Source: Benincasa hispida
Lineage: Eukaryota > Streptophyta > Magnoliopsida > Cucurbitales > Cucurbitaceae
Direction: 5' to 3'
NCBI RefSeq assembly: GCF_009727055.1
Contig: NC_052360.1
Span: forward strand, 68,379,103 to 68,443,102
Length of the DNA: 64,000 bases
A program made the translations under genes and the position numbers. Under the pieces are notes generated by a model that was not told the DNA's origin, made no database searches, and saw only the letters and a list, made by a program, of their open reading frames with translations. Shown in pieces: positions 57,883 through 64,000 of this stretch (positions are counted from its first letter, which is position 1; each line of letters begins with the position of its first letter).

Positions 57883-58354
57883 ATATGGATATGTGGATGC
57901 TGACTATGCTGACAATTTAGACAAAATGAGATCCTTAACAGGCTATCTATTCCTTTATGATCCTAATCTAATCAACTGTAAAGCCACATTATATACTATA
58001 GTGGCTTTATCTACAACAAAAGCTAAGTATATGCCATTAACTAAAGCAATTAAAGAGGCATTGTGACTTAAGGTATTGTTGAAAGACTTTGGATTAAGTC
58101 AAACAATGGTAAGTCTGTACTGTGACAACCAAAGTGCTATAAATTTATCCCGAAATCCAAAATATCACACTGGAACAAAACATATTGATATAAAGTATCA
58201 TTTCATTAGAGACAAAGTTGAGACAGAGGAAATAGAAATCTTAAAAGATCACACATCAGAGAACGCATCAGACATGTTGACAAAACCAGTATCAAAACTT
58301 AAATTTATCAAATGTCTAGAACAAGTTGGTTTGGAACTTCCAGAAACAGTGTAA
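57883..58354 (+). pseudogene. Copia RNase H of the outer element (broken)
   Basis: After a TAG at 57878, reads LYGYVDADYADNLDKMRSLT (catalytic Asp), LINCKATLYTIVALSTTKAK (where the catalytic Glu of TEAEYMA is expected; here KAKYMP, so Glu is Lys), a TGA, then LYCDNQSAINLSRNPKYHTG, HIDIKYHFIRDKVE and DMLTKPVSKLKFIKCLEQVGL. The stop at 58352-58354 is the natural pol end. Confidence 0.84.
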
Positions 58355-58416
58355 ATAGAATTATTAGAATCAGAAAGATCAGAAGATTGCAGGCAATAGA
58401 GTCAACGTGGAGAATT

Positions 58417-59145
58417 TTTAATAACAGTGACTCAAATACAATTTTAGCTAGTTTAGTTTATATAACAAACTTTATCCTGTAATGGTCAGATGGTATTGTT
58501 ATAAATACCACTGATCTAAACAAAAAGAAAAAAAAGAGAGAGAATCATCATACTTTCTATTTTTCTATAAACAAGAACTACTGTAAGCAATCTTCAAGTG
58601 ATAAAAAAAAAAAAGAATCTTCATGTGGACGTAGACTTATTAGTCGAACAACGTAACTCTGAGTGTTCCTTCTTCTTCTCTTTATCTTTTTTTTTTTTTC
58701 AATCTTCATCAGTTTCTCTGCAAATCATGCAAATCAACGAAAACACGATCTTGTAATCAAATCACAACGTTTTCAGAGTATCAAGTTGCATCGAGTCACA
58801 AATTTCTCTCATCGAGTAGCATCGAGTCAAGAATTTCTCTCATTGAGTTGCTTCGAGTAAAGATTACTACTCATCGAGTAAGGTCGAGTAAAGATTAATA
58901 TTCGTTGAGTTCCATCGAGGAAAGAACAAAACTCATCAAGGAAAGAAGAAGAAATCCATCAAGTAACGAGCAAAAACTCATCAAGTAAGGAATTTACACA
59001 TCGAGGATTTAACAGTGCTTATCGAATAAGAGAGAAAAATAGAGATAGTTTTACCCAAAGAAACAATGCTTTTCTCAGCCATTTCCTCAGAAACTCAGGA
59101 TTAATCTTGATTAATTGAGCCTATACAAGATAGTATAACCCAACA
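58417..59145 (+). repeat. 3' LTR of the outer Copia element
   Basis: 729 bp, partner of 43168-43890. The first bases are TT instead of TG. Ends ...ACCCAACA, followed by the CAATT duplication. Confidence 0.9.
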
Positions 59146-59150
59146 CAATT

Positions 59151-59340
59151 CTTGCTTTTTCACTTAGTTAGTTTCTAGTACTTTAAAACAAACAACCCCC
59201 ATTTAATCTTTTGCATTTTGGAATTCAATTAGTCTATTTTAGGCCAATTAATAGAGGTTCTCTTGAGATCGACCTCTTATTCCACTATTGCTACATGCTA
59301 GTTTTAGTTGTAGTTAGAGTATTATAAATTTCATTTGTTT
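59151..59340 (+). repeat. Old Gypsy-like LTR, right part
   Basis: Continuation of 41935-43162 after the nested Copia elements. It ends near 'taaatttcatttgttttaggtaag', which in Athila/Tat elements sits just before the primer site, but no primer site follows. The junction with the SIRE-like gag is at about 59340-59365. Confidence 0.4.
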
Positions 59341-59796
59341 TAGGTAAGATAGAACTAACAACACCTATTTTAGACCAAATAATAATCATAATACAAAATG
59401 TATCACATATTTTTCTATCAAATGCACAATATATAATATTAATAGCTTTACCATTAAAAGTAAGTAACTCATTGTTCAATTGCAATTTAGACAAATCATG
59501 CTCACAAACATACAAAATGTTAAAATTCATAGCAAACATAAATGTTTTCATTTTATTATTCCATAGATCATATTTTTAGTTCCATCAAAGTATGGGGGCC
59601 TATCAATAGAATCACCAATAGCTCTAGCAATTAAGCTTTTCAAAAGATTAATAATATTTTAAAAATAATTTATGTGGAAGAACTCTTTGTTCCGATACCA
59701 AATGTAGAAGTGAGAAACTCAAATAGTGGGTATCAATCTAAAATGATTTATGAAAAATTTTAATTACAAAAAAAAACAACCGCTTCTTATACCAAT
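59341..59796 (-). pseudogene. SIRE-like Copia gag N-terminus and leader
   Basis: On the minus strand, 59640-59585 reads ALAIGDSIDRPPYFDGTK, the SIRE gag start. After a disrupted WxxKMxxF block comes KTFMFAMNFNILYVCEHDL, then NGKAINIIYCAFDRK (about 59450), equivalent to the conserved NAKALNxIFCALxxxEF block. The frame then decays. A primer site reading ATTGGTATAAGAAGCGG (minus strand, 59780-59796) adjoins the LTR. A second, similar string (CATTTGGTATCGGAAC) lies at 59692-59707. Confidence 0.65.
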
Positions 59797-61097
59797 TGTA
59801 GGACCAGTATGACAACCTAGAGGGAGTGAATAGGGTATAATAAAATTAATTAAAACATTTTCTTTAGTGTGGGCCTAATTAAACAAATCAATATACTTTT
59901 GGCTATCAAATAATTTAAAGAATAATTTCATGCAAAATAATTCAATCCAAAGAAGCTAAGAAATTAAAATTAATACTTTACGTACCCTATTTAATTTTAA
60001 TAATAGGATTGGTAAAATAAATGTGCAAAGATAAATTCAACCAACTTAAATAGATAAATGTGAGAAATTAATTTTGAAGATAAATTATAGAAATTAATTT
60101 CATGCAAATAAAAAATAAAAATAAATTAATTACAAAATTAAATAGGAGAGGATAGAAAAATTGACACCGTGATTTTATAGTGGTTCAACACAACCGGCCT
60201 ACATCCACTTCCCAAGTTCCTCCTGGGTATGTCACTACAAACTTGATTCTTTCCATGGCTTAGTGTCAAATCGCTACAATGTTCTTTTTTTGGGAGCAAG
60301 AACAAACTCGATCCTTTCCACGATTGAGGATCAAATCGTTACAACGGCTCTTTCTTCGGGATCAAGAATAACTCTTACAATAGTTTGAAAAAATAAATAG
60401 CACACACGACAAACTCTCTAATAGTGGATTTACAAATTTTAGCTCACAACTAATCAATTCTCACGGCATAAAATAACTCTTTCAAGGAGAAGATGAAAAG
60501 AAGAAAATTGAAGCTTAGAAAGAGAATAACAATGGTGGATTTGAGTTATGGAGGATTGAAAAAATAGTGTAAAATTGTTGTGAAAATTTGGGGAAGAAGA
60601 TGAGTATAAATAAAGAGGAAAACTTGTTGGAAACCACATTTAATTTGGACCATTGGATCTTGGAAAAGAAAAACCAATGGCAGAGATTTTAAACCCGATT
60701 AGTTGTTACACACAAAAAAAAAATAATAATTAAAAATATATATTTTTTAAACTAACTTATTTTAAAACCCAACAAAAAACATTATCCAAAATTAGCCGTT
60801 AAACACAAACATAAAATAATATTAAATTCTTTTTCCTTTAAAAATCATTTTCTTTTTTAAACCAATCCAAAATCTCAAAAGCCCACCATGTGTCCTTCCT
60901 CTCATGGTGCAAGTGGCACCTTTCAATTGGTCCGCTTTGATGAGAAAAAATTTGTCACGTCATCTGCTCGAGATTTTTTCGTTAGATCATATCTTCTTCG
61001 TTCAAACTCCGATTTGAGTGATTCAAATTGTATTGGAACCGCTATCTCAAGCTCTACACAATGGACACTTCAAAACACTCAAACTGTTAATAAATAA
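59797..61097 (-). repeat. LTR of the SIRE-like Copia element (minus strand)
   Basis: On the minus strand it ends ...CCCTATTCACTCCCTCTAGG and TCCTACA, next to the primer site. 59797-60870 is homologous, in inverse orientation, to 62270-63313. The outer edge is uncertain; I place it near 61097 because 60880-61097 reads as an LTR upstream region ('accatgagaggaaggacacatgg' on the minus strand). The plus ORF 60888-61097 lies here and is not called as a gene. Confidence 0.65.
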
Positions 61098-62229
61098 AAG
61101 TAGGTTCTTTATCATTAAAATATTAATTAATTAATTAATTAATTTGAGATTAAATGCTAAAAAAAACCAACCAATTTTATTAAATATAAAAATAACTGAT
61201 ATAGGTAATTTTTTTGTTTCAAAGATTTTGTATATATTAAATTAAAACTATGGAATGAAAATGTACTTTGTTGAAAAGGAAGAATATAATTTGAACAATT
61301 GTTCTTTGTAGCTATAAAAGTAAGAAAATAGACGAGGAAAGACGAAATAAGCTTCTGTATAAGTTTGTTTTATGATTTATTAATTTTAAATGAATCAGAT
61401 TAATATTTTCAAATAATGAGTTTACTTGCTAACTTTTAAAAAACCTCTCTTACGAATATTATGAGAAAAAATCATTTATGAATCTTTCAAATAATCATCG
61501 AATAAAGAAGATTGAAATTTCAAATTGATTTTTTCGAAGATTGTGGAGAATTTATTTTTAAATTAATTTTAAAATATATCATTATATGTCTTAAATGCTT
61601 TTAATAGTGAAAGTTGTCTTCACAAATCAACACTGATCCTTTCAATATAGGATTAGCCTAATCATTTTAACCTAAGATTACTCTATGCTAGGCACACTTA
61701 ACTTCGGAGTTCCTATGATTGAGCCACCGAAAATGAAAGTGTACCTTGTTACTATAGGTAATGACTTTCAATTCTTTTTAAGCCTCCTTTCTGAATCATA
61801 CTTTCATGTTTTCAAGATCCCTCTCATTTAGATATGATATCGATCAATTCATGTACACCTTCTGAACTCGGATAATAGGATGAAATTGAAGAATAAATAA
61901 TTAAGTTTAATGAAGTTGAAGCACAAATCTAATCACCAAAAAGAGACTTCGTCAATGAAAATGAAGGAACCAATCTTCGGAAACACAATCATGAAGGAAC
62001 TGATTTGTGAGTGATGCCAAAAAAAAATCGTGAGTAATGGGTGGTTATATGACCGTTTATTTTATATATTTTGAAATCTAAAAAAATGAATTAGTCATAT
62101 ATATATATATATATATATAAAGTAATGAAAACATGTAGACATTGTGGCAGCAGTATTATGTTGAATGGTGGATCATTAAGAGATTAACATATGATGAACT
62201 TTTAATTTTTGGATTAATTTAAAATAAAA
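61098..62229. other. AT-rich spacer with a TA microsatellite
   Basis: No coding frame, LTR or known repeat recognised, apart from (TTAA)n at 61122-61143 and (TA)n at about 62097-62119. It separates the two inverted LTRs. Confidence 0.5.
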
Positions 62230-63313
62230 AAAAATTGAAATTAAAAAAGAAATTTAAAAGGAAAAATAATTTAATATTATTTTAATGTTTGTATCTAACG
62301 GCTAGTTTTTTTATACATGGTATGTTTTTTATTTTTAGATTGACTTTAAAAAGAATGAATTAAAAAAAAAAATGAATTAAAAGGAAATGAATTTAATTAT
62401 TATTTTATGTTTGTGTCTAACGGCTAGTTTTTGACACATGTTATGTTTTTCTTTTTTTTCTTTTTTTATTTTTTGGAATAATTTTAAAAAAGAAAAATAA
62501 ATTTCAAAAGAAAATGACTTTAATATTATATTTTTTTTGTATCTAACGACTAGTTAGTTTAAAATCTCCACCATTGATTTTTCTTTTCGAAAATCCAATG
62601 GTCCAAATTAATTGTGATTTCTAAAAATTTTTCCATCCTTATATAAACCATCTTCCTCTTCCAAATTTTAAACCAACAAATTTTACATTTCATAATCCCC
62701 AAAATTCAAAAAGTTCCATTGTTGCTCTTTTAAGTTCCCAATTTTTTTTCTTTTCATCTTATTCTTGAGAGAGTGTTATTGTATTGTGAGGATAAACTTG
62801 TTGAGTGCTTAAACTTGTAAATCCACTCTAGTGAGAGTTTGTATTGTGTTCTTCAAAAATTCCAATTTGTAACGGTTTGATTCTAAACCGTGGAAATGAT
62901 CGAGTTTGCTCTTGAACCCATAAAAAGGAGCGTGGTGTAACGGTTGGGTTTAATCCATGGAAAGAGTCGGAAAGATTTTATTCAAATTCCCAAGAGGTAC
63001 TTGAGGAGTGGAGTAGGTTGAGTTTGACTAAACCACTATAAAAATTATGGTGTCTTCCTCTCTAACTCTTTCCTTTTTATTTTTTGCAATGAATTTAAGC
63101 AATTTATTGTATGTTTTAGTTTGTTCTTATTTATTTGCTAAAAATTTGATAGAATTAAATTATCACATTTTTGTCATCTTATTTGTTTGCATAAATTAAT
63201 TTTTCTTATTATTTATAAAAAGTGTATTAATTCGTTTAATTGAGTTAATTTAAAAATTTTTTTTTTAATTAAACCCTATTCACCCCCTCTAGGGTTGCCA
63301 TATCAATCCAACA
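62230..63313 (+). repeat. LTR related to 59797-61097, opposite orientation
   Basis: Shares with the LTR at 59797 the stretches around 'ccaatggtccaaatta' (62595), 'gtttgtattgtgttc', 'aaatgatcgagtttgctcttg' (62895) and the end 'accctattcaccccctctagggtt' (63272-63295), ending CCAACA at 63313. No primer site follows, so it is a solo LTR or the 3' LTR of a truncated element. It begins with three tandem copies of a ~120-bp unit carrying GTATCTAACGGCTAGTTTTT (62290, 62410, 62540). The left edge is approximate. Confidence 0.68.
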
Positions 63314-64000
63314 ATAGCTTAATGACAATAGTACAAAATACAATACAAACACTGAAATACAATATAAAAAGCAACATTCTAAGATGTTAAAAATACAATA
63401 GTCAACATAAAATGCAATAGAAAATGGTACATATTGATCATAGAAGAAGAAGATTAGAGGGGGAGTATGAAGATAAATGAAGAACTTCTTCGTTGGAATG
63501 TTGAAGATATTTAAGTGGATTATATTTTGGTGACTTTGGAGACTCAAATGTGAAGATAAAGATTAGATAATTCTAGGTTTGGTCTTTTATTTTATTTTTT
63601 TTAGTTTTTGGACTCGAGTAACGAGCTTTTTGAATATGTTGCCTAGTTTTTAAATTGGAAAAATATTAGATGAGTCTTCTCTTTTTTTCTGTAAGAAAAG
63701 GCAAACGTAAAAAAAGATACGTTAAATCGCGTGTATCTGGGAAGTATCTGAAAGTATTGGTATCTGATATGTATCTGATACAGATTCTTTGGCTCACATA
63801 AAGTATTCGTGCTTCATATTGGATTTTTTTTTTTTTTTTTTTTTTTGAGTATTTGGGAACTCATTTTTCATGTGTATAGAATAAGTTCAATAATGAAAAC
63901 TAATTCATTTTTATAGATTTCTAAAATACTTAGAAGAATCATGTGTGTAAACAAACCCCCCCATTTTTAAAACTTTTTTTTTATTAATTTAAATAATAAT
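63314..64000. other. AT-rich sequence, nothing recognised
   Basis: Contains a T-run (63823-63846) and a cluster of GTATCTG repeats (63734-63781). The minus ORF 63269-63547 overlaps the LTR end and has no recognisable domain. Confidence 0.5.

Larger units (their letters stand above)
43168..59145 (+). mobile_element. Copia element with ~0.7-kb LTRs, split by another Copia element
   Basis: 5' LTR 43168-43890, primer site, gag, protease, integrase (to 46069), then, after the insertion 46075-56427, integrase end, RT, RNase H and 3' LTR 58417-59145. Perfect 5-bp duplications CAATT lie at 43163-43167 and 59146-59150. Its own sequence totals about 5.6 kb. IN precedes RT, as in Copia. Coding regions carry stops and frameshifts. 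Confidence 0.92.

Noticed and set aside
60888..61097. 69-codon plus-strand ORF
   Set aside because: It sits in the probable upstream part of an LTR lying on the minus strand, with no domain and no supporting context.

Overview
The window is nuclear DNA of a flowering plant, almost certainly a dicot. It is about 65% AT, has no bacterial-style gene packing, and consists mostly of LTR retrotransposons with plant-type primer-binding sites (initiator-Met tRNA for the Copia elements, tRNA-Asp type for the Athila-like Gypsy elements). Nothing in the sequence fixes the species. I saw no intact host gene, tRNA, rRNA or CRISPR array. The only host-gene trace is a broken protein phosphatase 2C (PP2C) 5' portion at 3.9-8.1 kb, on the minus strand.

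Layout. 1-3570: 5' end of a minus-strand Copia element (leader plus LTR) that runs off the left edge. 3571-8121: PP2C pseudogene and its upstream sequence, split by a solo Copia LTR (4433-6299). 8122-19680: minus-strand Copia element with internal deletions, whose 5' LTR (15285-19680) carries a solo Gypsy-type LTR (16135-19011, target duplication GTTGA). 19681-19900: CACTA-like palindromic repeats. 19901-41201: a third Copia LTR of the same family, split by an Athila-like Gypsy element (21294-40585, duplication CTATC). That element is split in its gag by a second, minus-strand Athila-like element (24270-33459, duplication TGAAG), which has gag and a large accessory ORF but no pol. 41202-61097: a minus-strand SIRE-like Copia element, split by a Gypsy-like LTR. 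That LTR is split by a plus-strand Copia element (43168-59145, duplication CAATT), which is split by another Copia element (46075-56427, duplication AGAGG) whose 5' LTR holds a foreign patch. 62230-63313: another LTR, inverted relative to the one at 59797. The rest is AT-rich sequence without features.

How the parts relate. The Copia elements read gag-PR-IN-RT-RH and the complete Athila-like element reads gag-PR-RT-RH-IN, the orders expected for the two superfamilies. All open reading frames carry stops, frameshifts or lost catalytic residues, so no element is autonomous as it stands. The pol-less element at 24270-33459 shares primer-site type, polypurine tract and a 3' sequence motif with its host element, which suggests it depended on the other's enzymes.

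Two assembly problems stand out. A 38-bp back-to-back Tn5 mosaic end with a 9-bp flanking duplication (53886-53941) is library-adapter sequence left in the assembly. An exact 90-bp duplication flanks a single N at 32288. A 160-N gap lies at 28017-28176.
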